From positions 1 to 64,000 of the forward strand of contig CACGBP010000002.1 in NCBI GenBank assembly GCA_902571375.1: 64,000 nt of DNA, in the 5' to 3' direction. The DNA comes from an uncultured Pelagibacteraceae bacterium (lineage in GTDB: Bacteria; Pseudomonadota; Alphaproteobacteria; Pelagibacterales; Pelagibacteraceae). Every line of letters begins with the position of its first letter. Position 1 is the stretch's first letter. Both the position numbers and the translations under genes were made by a program. Shown here in pieces: positions 55,850-63,170 of this stretch. A model generated the notes under the pieces. That model was not told the origin of the DNA and did not search any database. It saw only the letters and a program-made list of their open reading frames with translations.

Positions 55850-56803
55850 CTATATTTTAATTTTATTCAAAGCATTATTCTTAAATATATTTGCTTCTCT
55901 AATATATCTTCTAACCATTTGAGTTGTTTTATGACCTGTCATAGCCATTATGCTTCTCTCATCAGCGCCTGAATCAGCAGCTACTGTTGCAAAACCCGAT
56001 CTTAAACTATGACCTGCAAAATTTTTGTTTTCGATACCTGCTACCTTTAAATAGTGTTTCATTAATAAAACTACAGTTTGGTCAGTTAATCTTTTATCTG
56101 TTAATGATAAACCTTTAGAAAATCTTCTAAAAATAGGTCCAGACTTAATTTTCGAAATTTCTAACCATTTTTTTAGATTTGTAACAGGACAGTAAATTTC
56201 ATTATCGAAGTAGGGTAGTCCTTTAGTCATTCCTTCTCCGAATTGATCAGTTTTTGATCTTTTAATAGTGATTTTTAGACCCTCAGGAACAAATTCTAAA
56301 TCCTCATGATCAATTGAAATCAGTTCGGTTCTTCTAAAACCACCTCCAAAGCCAACTAAGATTAACGATTTATCTCTAAGTTTTTTTATTTCCTCAGTTT
56401 TTTGTTCATTTATTACATTAGTAATTAATTTTAAATGATTGATTAATATAGGTTTTTTACCTTTCTGAATGCTACCTTTAACCCTTCTTATTCCCATTAA
56501 ATTTTCAACAATGATTGGATGTTTAGTGTCTAGATAATGCCCTTTCAGCTTATGAACCATACTTATTGAAACCAATCTTCGTCTTAAAGTGCTTATTTTT
56601 GATTTTTTAGAGAGATGGGTAAGGTACAAGGAAACTATTTTCGGCTCTGTTGGTAATGAATCTAATCCATGTTTTGCGCAAAAAGCTCCAAAGTCTTTAA
56701 AGTCCGACTTATAAGCTCTTAGAGTATTATTTGCTTTAGAGCTTTTGAGGTTATTTAAAGTTGCCTCATGAAGCGATTTTAGGTCTGTTGTCAGTTCATT
56801 CAT
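55850..56803 (-). CDS. Cre-like tyrosine recombinase
   Basis: Site-specific recombinase of 317 residues. The N-terminal DNA-binding domain (about 1-115) resembles phage P1 Cre: FGAFCAKHGLDSLPTEPKIV against Cre's WAAWC...FPAEPEDV. The catalytic set is complete: Arg in GFRRTELI, Lys in KRSKTDQ, His and Arg in HSLRSG, His in MTGHKT, Tyr in RRYIREA. It lies at the right edge of the glycan gene cluster. A 14-7-14 inverted repeat is found four bases upstream of its start codon, a layout like a Cre/loxP pair. No phage genes surround it. Confidence 0.9.
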   Translation of the reverse strand: MNELTTDLKSLHEATLNNLKSSKANNTLRAYKSDFKDFGAFCAKHGLDSLPTEPKIVSLYLTHLSKKSKISTLRRRLVSISMVHKLKGHYLDTKHPIIVENLMGIRRVKGSIQKGKKPILINHLKLITNVINEQKTEEIKKLRDKSLILVGFGGGFRRTELISIDHEDLEFVPEGLKITIKRSKTDQFGEGMTKGLPYFDNEIYCPVTNLKKWLEISKIKSGPIFRRFSKGLSLTDKRLTDQTVVLLMKHYLKVAGIENKNFAGHSLRSGFATVAADSGADERSIMAMTGHKTTQMVRRYIREANIFKNNALNKIKI

Positions 56804-56806
56804 ATA

Positions 56807-56841
56807 ATTACTATTGATAACAATTAATTATCATTAGTAAT
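56807..56841. repeat. loxP-like inverted repeat upstream of the recombinase
   Basis: Arms ATTACTATTGATAA and TTATCATTAGTAAT are inverted copies with 13 of 14 positions matching, separated by the asymmetric 7-base spacer CAATTAA. Tyrosine recombinase core sites have this architecture (loxP is 13-8-13). It could also be an operator for autoregulation, since it sits in the promoter of the recombinase gene. Confidence 0.6.
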
Positions 56842-56884
56842 ATATCAAGTGATTTTTATTGTCAATAGTTTAAATTAAATAATT

Positions 56885-57061
56885 ATGGGTTCAATTGATG
56901 GTGAAATTCCTGCTGTATGGTTCTTAATTAGCTCGATTGGTTTTATTATATTAACTTTTATTCAATATCGAAACACAGGAAAGAGCTTTAACACAATATT
57001 CTTGTTTGTGATGGCAATTATATTTTTTGTAAGTTACATAATTTTAATGATTCCACGATAA
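56885..57061 (+). CDS. Small two-helix membrane protein, hypothetical
   Basis: A 58-residue frame starting MGSIDGEIPAVWFLI with two hydrophobic segments (WFLISSIGFIILTF and TIFLFVMAIIFFVSYIILMI) linked by a polar loop with YRNTGKS. Its stop is six bases before the start of the alkyltransferase gene, so they may be co-transcribed. I do not recognise a family. Confidence 0.6.
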   Translation: MGSIDGEIPAVWFLISSIGFIILTFIQYRNTGKSFNTIFLFVMAIIFFVSYIILMIPR

Positions 57062-57067
57062 AAATCA

Positions 57068-57337
57068 GTGAAGGGAACAAAATTTCAATTAAAAGTTTGG
57101 AAATATCTTAAAACTATTCCAAAAGGTAAAGTAAAAACCTATAAACAGGTGGCTATTGGCATAAAAAGCCCTAAATCAGCTCGTGCTGTAGCTAATGCTT
57201 GTGCTAAAAACCCATATGCCCCAAAAATACCTTGTCATAGAGTAATAAGATCTGATGGAGCTCTTGGAGGTTATTCTGGGAGAGGTGGAATTAAGCAAAA
57301 ACTCAAATTACTTAGATCTGAAAAAGTAGATATTTAA
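57068..57337 (+). CDS. ogt: Methylated-DNA--protein-cysteine methyltransferase (short form)
   Basis: Repairs O6-alkylguanine by transferring the alkyl group to its own cysteine. The 89-residue protein is only the catalytic C-terminal domain: GTKFQLKVWKYLKTIPKGK, ARAVANACAKNP and the active-site IPCHRVIRSDGALGGYSG. The retained Cys marks it as a true methyltransferase rather than an alkyltransferase-like protein. The likely start is GTG. Confidence 0.9.
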   Translation: MKGTKFQLKVWKYLKTIPKGKVKTYKQVAIGIKSPKSARAVANACAKNPYAPKIPCHRVIRSDGALGGYSGRGGIKQKLKLLRSEKVDI

Positions 57338-57785
57338 TGCTATTTTAAACCTTTTTTAACCTAAAAAAGTGAGTAAAATCAACGCTAATTTACCTTTTTG
57401 GGTGATTTCTTTCTAAAAAACGTAATTCACCCTTCAGTTGTACTATATATTAACATATTGCTAAAATAGACCCCTTAATGGACGTTTAAATGCTATATTC
57501 AATTAGTGCATCGCTCTACTATTTAACTATATCAATGCTTTTAGACTACCCTATTTTTAGGGAATTTTCTTAACCACAATCGAAAAAAGTCCCTATTTTA
57601 AAGGGTTATTTGATATTTTTCATAATTTGTTATATATCTCCACTCTTGCACAGCATATTAAGATGATTTAAATATTAAATAATCAAGAAATTATATTATT
57701 TATATAATCAATAAAATATAATAAATACAATTGTTTATATTTGATACTTAATGTAATACTTTAGATAATAGTAAATAAATAATAC
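57338..57785. other. Longest non-coding gap (about 450 bases)
   Basis: No gene was found on either strand. It contains an imperfect hairpin (GGGTGATTT with AATTCACCC around base 57400-57434) and two similar short hairpins, CCC-TATTTTTA-GGG and CCC-TATTTTAA-AGGG-like, about 30 bases apart. None is followed by a clean T-run, so they are not convincing terminators. The rest is highly AT-rich. It may be a decayed gene, a small RNA or a recombination scar. Confidence 0.5.
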
Positions 57786-58640
57786 CTAATATTTTACTTT
57801 TTTTACTAATTTTTCTCTTCTTGAGATATAGATACCGCTAAATACAATAATAAACAAACCTAAGAAAGTCCAATTATCTGGAAAATCACTAAAGAAATAA
57901 TAACCTATAATTATGTTTGTAATGATCTCAAAGTAACTGAATGGAGCTAATTTAGAGGCATCAGCGTATTTGAGAGACAATATTAGAAATAAATGCCCTA
58001 TACAAGCAAATACACCTATAGCAGCCATCATAGACCACTGACTCAACGTGGGTTTTACCCATACAAATGGCATTAGAGTGGATATAATTATGGCCCCTAC
58101 TACACCAGTTAACAGTAAAGTTAATAAAGGATTGTCTGAGGTACTTAGTTTACGTGTAATAATCAAATAAAACCCGTACATTACACCTGTTCCAAGAGCA
58201 GCTATACTAGCTAAGTTAATTTCTACAAAACCTGGTCTTATAACTACTAAAGAACCAATAAAACCTACAATTACTGCTGACCATCTTCTAAATCCTACCT
58301 TCTCACCTAAAAAAACTGGAGAAAAAGCAGTAACGATTAAAGGTGCAACAAAAGCTAAAGTTAATGCTTTAGCTAAAGAAATAACCGAAATTGCATAAAA
58401 GAAACAAATATTAGCGGTTAAAAGAATTAAACCTCTAACAAATTGAAGTTTTGGTTTGTCTGTCCACACAAGATTTTTTCGAAAAAAGAAAAACATAATT
58501 GGGAAAGTGAAAGCCACTGTAAAAAAATATCTTGCCCATGTAATTTGTAATACTGGAAGATCTGCACTTAAATATTTTGCAAACCCATCCATAATCGGAA
58601 GCATTACCCATGCTAGTAAATTAAAAGATATAGCCTTCAT
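57786..58640 (-). CDS. EamA/DMT family transporter
   Basis: Ten-helix drug/metabolite transporter of 284 residues, with LAWVMLPIMDGFAKYLSADL at the start, ITWARYFFTVAFTFPIMFFF and an internal repeat ending in FSGIYISRREK. Substrate is unknown. It lies 20 bases downstream of the AEC transporter gene on the same strand and may be the last gene of the rplM-hom operon. Confidence 0.88.
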   Translation of the reverse strand: MKAISFNLLAWVMLPIMDGFAKYLSADLPVLQITWARYFFTVAFTFPIMFFFFRKNLVWTDKPKLQFVRGLILLTANICFFYAISVISLAKALTLAFVAPLIVTAFSPVFLGEKVGFRRWSAVIVGFIGSLVVIRPGFVEINLASIAALGTGVMYGFYLIITRKLSTSDNPLLTLLLTGVVGAIIISTLMPFVWVKPTLSQWSMMAAIGVFACIGHLFLILSLKYADASKLAPFSYFEIITNIIIGYYFFSDFPDNWTFLGLFIIVFSGIYISRREKLVKKVKY

Positions 58641-58660
58641 TTATAGAAGAAGGATATAGA

Positions 58661-59563
58661 TTAATTAAAGTATTTTAAAGCAAAGAATACAATAATTGGA
58701 ATAGTTATAAATGACATTAGTGTTGAAACAACAATGGTACTAGCTACACTATCAACAATCTTTTTGGGCGAATATATTGATGCTACTAGATAATTTAGAA
58801 CAGCACTAGGCATAGAACATTGTATTAATAAAACGCCAGCGGCAAATCCTTCTAAATTAAAATATAGGATCAACAAATATCCAATTACAGGACCAATGAT
58901 GACTCGTCCGATAGAAGAAAATATTGCTTTGTTAAGAGAAAAAACTTTTAATCTTGTCAATGCTATACCTAAAGACATTAAGATAAGAAATATCGTTGCA
59001 TACATAAGTAAGAAAGTTGTATTCTCAACAAATCCAGGAAGTTCTAAATCATTATAAAGTAAAATTATTGCAATTATTATCGCATAGAAAGGTGGGCTCT
59101 TAATTATAACATTTAAACTAAATTTTCTATCAGCTAAAAAAACACCTAATGTAAAATGGCACAAAATAATTAAAGCAGATATTGCTGCTGAAACACCTAA
59201 ACCTTGAGATCCATATGCAAATAAACATATAGGTAAACCCATATTTCCAGTATTTGGCATTGTTAATGGTGGAAGTTCTCTAATAATATCTTTAGTATTT
59301 AAAAGATATAATATTATTGTACCCGTAATTATAAATCCACAAATAGCAATCGCATAATACCAAAAATAATTAATAAAAGTATCAAATGATATATTAACTG
59401 GATTCAAAGCATAAATAATCATTGCAGGAGTTCCAACATTTGCTGCAAAGTTAGTGATAAATTTAGTATCTATTTTAGGATTTTTTTTACCTAAGTAATA
59501 TCCAATACCCACCACAAAAAAAACTGGGAATAAAACTTCAAAAAGTTTTATATAAATAGCCAT
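58661..59563 (-). CDS. AEC (auxin efflux carrier) family transporter
   Basis: Ten-helix membrane protein of 300 residues. FPVFFVVGIGYYLGKKNP, the half-way MPNTGNMGLPICLFAYG (family motif with NxGxxGxP) and QCSMPSAVLNYLVASIY are typical. AEC proteins move small organic acids or amino acids. The start overlaps the hom stop by one base (TAATG), suggesting coupled expression and perhaps export of an aspartate-family metabolite, which is inference. Confidence 0.88.
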   Translation of the reverse strand: MAIYIKLFEVLFPVFFVVGIGYYLGKKNPKIDTKFITNFAANVGTPAMIIYALNPVNISFDTFINYFWYYAIAICGFIITGTIILYLLNTKDIIRELPPLTMPNTGNMGLPICLFAYGSQGLGVSAAISALIILCHFTLGVFLADRKFSLNVIIKSPPFYAIIIAIILLYNDLELPGFVENTTFLLMYATIFLILMSLGIALTRLKVFSLNKAIFSSIGRVIIGPVIGYLLILYFNLEGFAAGVLLIQCSMPSAVLNYLVASIYSPKKIVDSVASTIVVSTLMSFITIPIIVFFALKYFN

Positions 59564-60864
59564 TAATTATAGAGTCTTATTAATGTTGGAAATTTAAGTA
59601 CATTCTTATTTTTTTTAAATATAGTTAAACAATTTCTAGCGTTAATTTCTGTTGTTCTGTGTGTAATAATAACAATTGTTGCTTTTTTATTTTTCTTATC
59701 TGGTGTCTGAATTATTCTTTTTACTGAAATCTTATATTTAGCTAATCGATTTGTTATTAATGATAAAACACCCTGCTTATCTTTAACTTCAAACCTGAGA
59801 TACAGAGAATTAGTATAATCATCATTATTAAAGGCTTTAATTGATCTTCTTTTACTAGATGAGATACCAAAAGGGTATTTGATATTCCCCCTTAAAATAG
59901 ACAATAAATCAGATAGTAAAGACGAAGATGTAGGACCCGGTCCAGCTCCTTCTCCTTGTAAAACACTCTCCCCTACCGGTTTACCCTCAGTAATAACAGC
60001 ATTCATTACACCATTAACATTTCCAATATATGTATTCTTGCTTACTAAACATGGATGGACTGTTTCAAATAATTGACCATTAATAATTTCAGAAATACCA
60101 AGTAATTTAACTCTTAGGCCTAATTGATTTGCAATTTTAATATCCTCTAATTTTATATTTTCAATACCTTCCATTAAACAATTAGCTTTTGAAATTTTTG
60201 TATTAAATGAAAGTGCAGATAAAATTCTAATTTTAGCAAAAGCATCAAAGCCATTTAAATCTAGTTTTGGATTCCCTGGTTCTGCGTAACCAAGTTTTTG
60301 GGCTTTTTGTAAAACTCTATCAAATGTTTCTGAAGTATTTTCCATTTCCGTCAAAATATAATTTGTTGTACCATTTAATATTCCATATACTTTTTTTATT
60401 TTATTTGTTGCTAAACCTTCTTTAATAGTTCTAAGTATTGGAATTCCACCTGCAACTGATGCTTCAAACTCTAAATTAACATTATTTTTTTCAGCCAATT
60501 TTGCTAGAGTATCACCGTGTTTAGCAATTAACGCTTTATTAGGTGTTATTACATTAACTTTATTTTTAAGAGCTTTTTCAACAATTTTTTTTGAAACACC
60601 ATCAGATTGACCTATACATTCAAATAATATGTCTACTTTTTTTTCACTAAAAATATTTAATGGATTGCTATAAAAAATTTTTTTATCAATTTTAAAACGC
60701 CTTTTTTTTGTTTTATTTTTTGCTGAAATAGCAACGATATTTATTTTTTTTCCTGTCTTAATTTCAATCTCTTTTTTTTTTAGCTTAAGTTCATTGTATA
60801 AATATAGACCAATTTGACCTAAACCGATAATTGCAATATTTCTTATATTATTTGATTTATTCAT
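59563..60864 (-). CDS. hom: Homoserine dehydrogenase
   Basis: Reduces aspartate semialdehyde to homoserine, the branch point for Met and Thr, 433 residues. NAD-binding IAIIGLGQIGLYLYNEL, the catalytic region NVITPNKALIAKHG, GILNGTTNYIL, and a C-terminal ACT domain (LYLRFEVKDKQGVLSLITNR). The start is set at MNKSNNIRN because it overlaps the preceding small lipoprotein gene by eight bases; an earlier in-frame Met exists but would lie deeper in that gene. Confidence 0.95.
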   Translation of the reverse strand: MNKSNNIRNIAIIGLGQIGLYLYNELKLKKKEIEIKTGKKINIVAISAKNKTKKRRFKIDKKIFYSNPLNIFSEKKVDILFECIGQSDGVSKKIVEKALKNKVNVITPNKALIAKHGDTLAKLAEKNNVNLEFEASVAGGIPILRTIKEGLATNKIKKVYGILNGTTNYILTEMENTSETFDRVLQKAQKLGYAEPGNPKLDLNGFDAFAKIRILSALSFNTKISKANCLMEGIENIKLEDIKIANQLGLRVKLLGISEIINGQLFETVHPCLVSKNTYIGNVNGVMNAVITEGKPVGESVLQGEGAGPGPTSSSLLSDLLSILRGNIKYPFGISSSKRRSIKAFNNDDYTNSLYLRFEVKDKQGVLSLITNRLAKYKISVKRIIQTPDKKNKKATIVIITHRTTEINARNCLTIFKKNKNVLKFPTLIRLYN

Positions 60865-61018
60865 TAACATCTGGGTACTCATTATTCTTAACATATTCAT
60901 TCAGTTTTAACTTAAATTCCTCAAAAGACATATCATCAAAAAAATTTAATTGATTTTTTGTAGATGTAGGTGTGCATGACACTAAAATAAAAAAAATTAT
61001 TATCCAAAATTTTTTCAT
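60857..61018 (-). CDS. Small lipoprotein, hypothetical
   Basis: A 53-residue frame starting MKKFWIIIFFILVSC, a lipoprotein signal with lipobox LVSC, followed by a short acidic mature part containing NFFDDMSFEEFKLKLNEYV. It overlaps argC by four bases (ATGA) and hom by eight (ATGAATAA), which strongly supports translation in the operon. Function unknown. Confidence 0.75.
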   Translation of the reverse strand: MKKFWIIIFFILVSCTPTSTKNQLNFFDDMSFEEFKLKLNEYVKNNEYPDVNE

Positions 61019-62037
61019 CTTAGACCCTCATTCATCTTAAAACCAAATTTTAAATTCATATTTTGTATAGCTTGGCCTGCTCCACCTTTGATCAAATTAT
61101 CAATCGCAGAAAGTATTACTACTTTATTTTTATACTTTGTTCTACAAACTGAAATATAACAATTATTTGAATTAATTACATCATTTGTGCTTATTAATGT
61201 ATCTTTCTTTAAAATTTTCACAAATTGATTTTTTATATGAAATTTTTTTAAGGTTTTAATAACTTTATCTATTGAAAAACCTTTGTTTAAATCAATATAA
61301 ATTGTGCTTAAAATACCTCTAAACATTGGTGTTAAATGTGGTGTGAATGTAAAATTTATTTTTGAATTAGAATAATTTTGTAATTCCTGATCTATTTCAG
61401 AATTATGTCTATGAAACCCAACTCCATATGCACTTAATGAATCGTATAAATTTTTATCTTTATATTTTTTATGAACACCTCTACCAGCACCTGAATAGCC
61501 TGATTTAGAGTCAATAATTATATTGTTTGTCGTTATTGATTTATTTTTAATTAATGGAATTAATGGCAATAGAACAGATGTTGGATAACAACCAGGACAT
61601 CCGATAATACTAAATTTTTTTATTTTGTTGCCTGTTATCTCTGGTAACGAATAAATACTTTTGCCTATGTTATTTATTGCTTTATGTTTTTGTTTATACC
61701 ATTTTAAAAATTCTGAGCTTTTGTTTAATCTAAAATCTGCTGCTAAATCAATCAAAGTATTTTTTTTAAGTAAATATTTGGAGATTTCTTGAGCTTCACC
61801 ATTTGGAAGTGCTGTAAAAATTACGTCTACATCATTTAAATACTTCTTATTAAATTTTGTAATTTTTGGTAATTTCTTTAATTTTAATTTTTTATCATAA
61901 AATGAAATTTTTTTTCCAATAGATGTATGTCCACATAAATATTTAATATCTATATTTTTGTGATTGACTAATAATCTTATTAATTGAATACCTATGTATC
62001 CAGTAGATCCAGCAATTAATGCTTTAAGCTTGAACAT
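61015..62037 (-). CDS. argC: N-acetyl-gamma-glutamyl-phosphate reductase
   Basis: Third step of arginine synthesis, 340 residues. ALIAGSTGYIGIQLIRLLV starts the dinucleotide fold, the catalytic Cys is in IGCPGCYPTSVLLPL, and SGYSGAGRG and FTPHLTPMFRGIL are family motifs. It lies 33 bases downstream of rpsI and is coupled to the small lipoprotein gene. Confidence 0.95.
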   Translation of the reverse strand: MFKLKALIAGSTGYIGIQLIRLLVNHKNIDIKYLCGHTSIGKKISFYDKKLKLKKLPKITKFNKKYLNDVDVIFTALPNGEAQEISKYLLKKNTLIDLAADFRLNKSSEFLKWYKQKHKAINNIGKSIYSLPEITGNKIKKFSIIGCPGCYPTSVLLPLIPLIKNKSITTNNIIIDSKSGYSGAGRGVHKKYKDKNLYDSLSAYGVGFHRHNSEIDQELQNYSNSKINFTFTPHLTPMFRGILSTIYIDLNKGFSIDKVIKTLKKFHIKNQFVKILKKDTLISTNDVINSNNCYISVCRTKYKNKVVILSAIDNLIKGGAGQAIQNMNLKFGFKMNEGLR

Positions 62038-62070
62038 TCTTTATTATAACAGTTTAAAATTAAAAAAAAA

Positions 62071-62508
62071 TTATCTTTTAGAAAATTGAAAGCTTCTTCT
62101 AGCTTTTTTTCTACCAGGTTTTTTTCTTTCAACTGCCCTGGAATCTCTAGTGGTTAATTTTTCTGATTTAAGAGTAGATTTTAAATTCTCATCAAACATA
62201 ACAAGAGCTTTTGAAATGCCATGTACCATAGCTCCAGCCTGGCCTGTTGGACCGCCTCCTTTAACGCTGCATCTTACGTCATATTCTGTCGGCCGTTTAA
62301 TAATTTCAAATGGTCTTGTAATTAACATTTTGTGATTTTCACTTGAAAAATAATCACTAAATAATTTACCATTTACATAAATTTTTCCAGAACCTTTTTT
62401 TAACCACACTTTAGCAATTGAAGTTTTTCTTCTTCCGGTAGCATATTTACTGTCTTTAAAATCAAGTCTTAATTTTGATTTTTTTTCTGTTGTTTGAACA
62501 TTTTCCAT
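62071..62508 (-). CDS. rpsI: 30S ribosomal protein S9
   Basis: Small-subunit protein with its C-terminal tail near the P-site tRNA, 145 residues. YATGRRKTSIAKVWLKKGSG, KGGGPTGQAGAMVHGISKAL and the C-terminal RKKPGRKKARRSFQFSKR are characteristic. One base after rplM. Confidence 0.98.
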   Translation of the reverse strand: MENVQTTEKKSKLRLDFKDSKYATGRRKTSIAKVWLKKGSGKIYVNGKLFSDYFSSENHKMLITRPFEIIKRPTEYDVRCSVKGGGPTGQAGAMVHGISKALVMFDENLKSTLKSEKLTTRDSRAVERKKPGRKKARRSFQFSKR

Positions 62509-62509
62509 A

Positions 62510-62968
62510 TTAGTTTCTAATCAAATTTTTACTATTTAATTTACTAAGATCAATCACTTTTGGATTTTGTGCTGAATGAGGATGATCACTTCCAGAATAA
62601 ATCTTTAGTTTTGTAAGTTGTTTTTTTCCCAAAACACCACCTGGTAACATTCTTTTAACAGCTAATTTGAGTGCTTCACCAGGTTTGTTGCTGTGTAGTT
62701 TTTCTGGCGTGGTTTCCTTTATTCCACCTGGATGACCAGTATGTTTATAATATTTTTTATTTTGAAATTTTTTTCCAGTAAATTTTACATGCTCTATATT
62801 CTTAACAACAACAAAATCACCATCATCCATATGAGGTGTAAAAGTAGTTTTATTTTTTCCTCTAATTATTTTTGAGACGATTGTTGCAAGTCTTCCCACA
62901 ACAGCATTTTTGGCATCTATTTCATACCAAGATGAATTTAACTGGTCTTTTTTTAAGAATTTTGTCAT
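62510..62968 (-). CDS. rplM: 50S ribosomal protein L13
   Basis: Early-assembly large-subunit protein, 152 residues. WYEIDAKNAVVGRLATIVSK, YKHTGHPGGIKETTPEKL and VKRMLPGGVLGKKQLTKLKI are the standard motifs. First gene of rplM-rpsI-argC-lipoprotein-hom-AEC, with a promoter visible in the gap to metY. Confidence 0.98.
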   Translation of the reverse strand: MTKFLKKDQLNSSWYEIDAKNAVVGRLATIVSKIIRGKNKTTFTPHMDDGDFVVVKNIEHVKFTGKKFQNKKYYKHTGHPGGIKETTPEKLHSNKPGEALKLAVKRMLPGGVLGKKQLTKLKIYSGSDHPHSAQNPKVIDLSKLNSKNLIRN

Positions 62969-62978
62969 TGTGCCAGGA

Positions 62979-63006
62979 TTAATACTATTAATAAGATCAA
63001 AGTCAA
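62979..63006 (-). promoter_or_regulatory. Putative sigma-70 promoter of the rplM operon
   Basis: On the minus strand TTGACT and TATTAA are separated by 16 bases. The -10 ends about 10 bases before the rplM ATG, so the transcript would have a very short leader. Confidence 0.5.
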
Positions 63007-63019
63007 ATTGATATTTATA

Positions 63020-63047
63020 TTGTTTTAAGCCTTTTTTTTGATATATT
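63020..63047 (+). promoter_or_regulatory. Putative promoter of the metY riboswitch leader
   Basis: TTGTTT and TATATT are separated by 16 bases; transcription would begin about base 63053, just at the 5' edge of the SAM-II-like aptamer, as expected for a riboswitch leader. Confidence 0.45.
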
Positions 63048-63052
63048 TATAT

Positions 63053-63094
63053 TGCCGATTTGTTCCTATTGCGGGCTTACAGCTAAAGAGGAAA
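63053..63094 (+). promoter_or_regulatory. SAM-II riboswitch
   Basis: The block GATTTGTTCCTATTGC has the same length and core bases as the SAM-II signature (GATTT...CC...ATTGC), and AGCTAAAGAGG matches the downstream AGCTAAA-N2-GG. TTCC can pair with GGAA to form the pseudoknot; a short P1 (GCC with GGC) closes the hairpin. It precedes a second SAM aptamer and metY. Confidence 0.78.
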
Positions 63095-63109
63095 TCTCAA
63101 ACAAACTCG

Positions 63110-63166
63110 GTAGGCATTTGAACTATATTGTGCGCCTTACATAAAGTTAAAGCACTAAAAAAGGAG
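63110..63166 (+). promoter_or_regulatory. SAM-V riboswitch overlapping the metY Shine-Dalgarno
   Basis: AGGCATTTGAAC, then ATATTGTGCGCC, AAGTTAAAGCACT and AAAAAAGGAG appear in the order known for SAM-V, first found in marine bacteria including Pelagibacter. P1 pairs GTAGGC with GCCTTAC; the pseudoknot pairs GTGC with GCAC. The AAGGAG Shine-Dalgarno follows the conserved AGCACT segment, four bases before the ATG, so SAM binding should block translation. Confidence 0.85.
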
Positions 63167-63170
63167 TAAA

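Noticed and set aside
57549-57605. Rho-independent terminators after ogt
   Set aside because: The CCC...GGG stems are only three pairs or slightly more and lack a T-run.
51690-57785. Second attachment site matching the tRNA-Glu 3' end
   Set aside because: No repeat of the T-arm/acceptor sequence (CCCCTAGGGACCGCCA) was found up to the recombinase or in the following gap, so a classic tRNA-Glu integration is not supported.
60865-60900. Longer start for hom
   Set aside because: The extension overlaps the small lipoprotein gene in another frame and adds residues with no family similarity.
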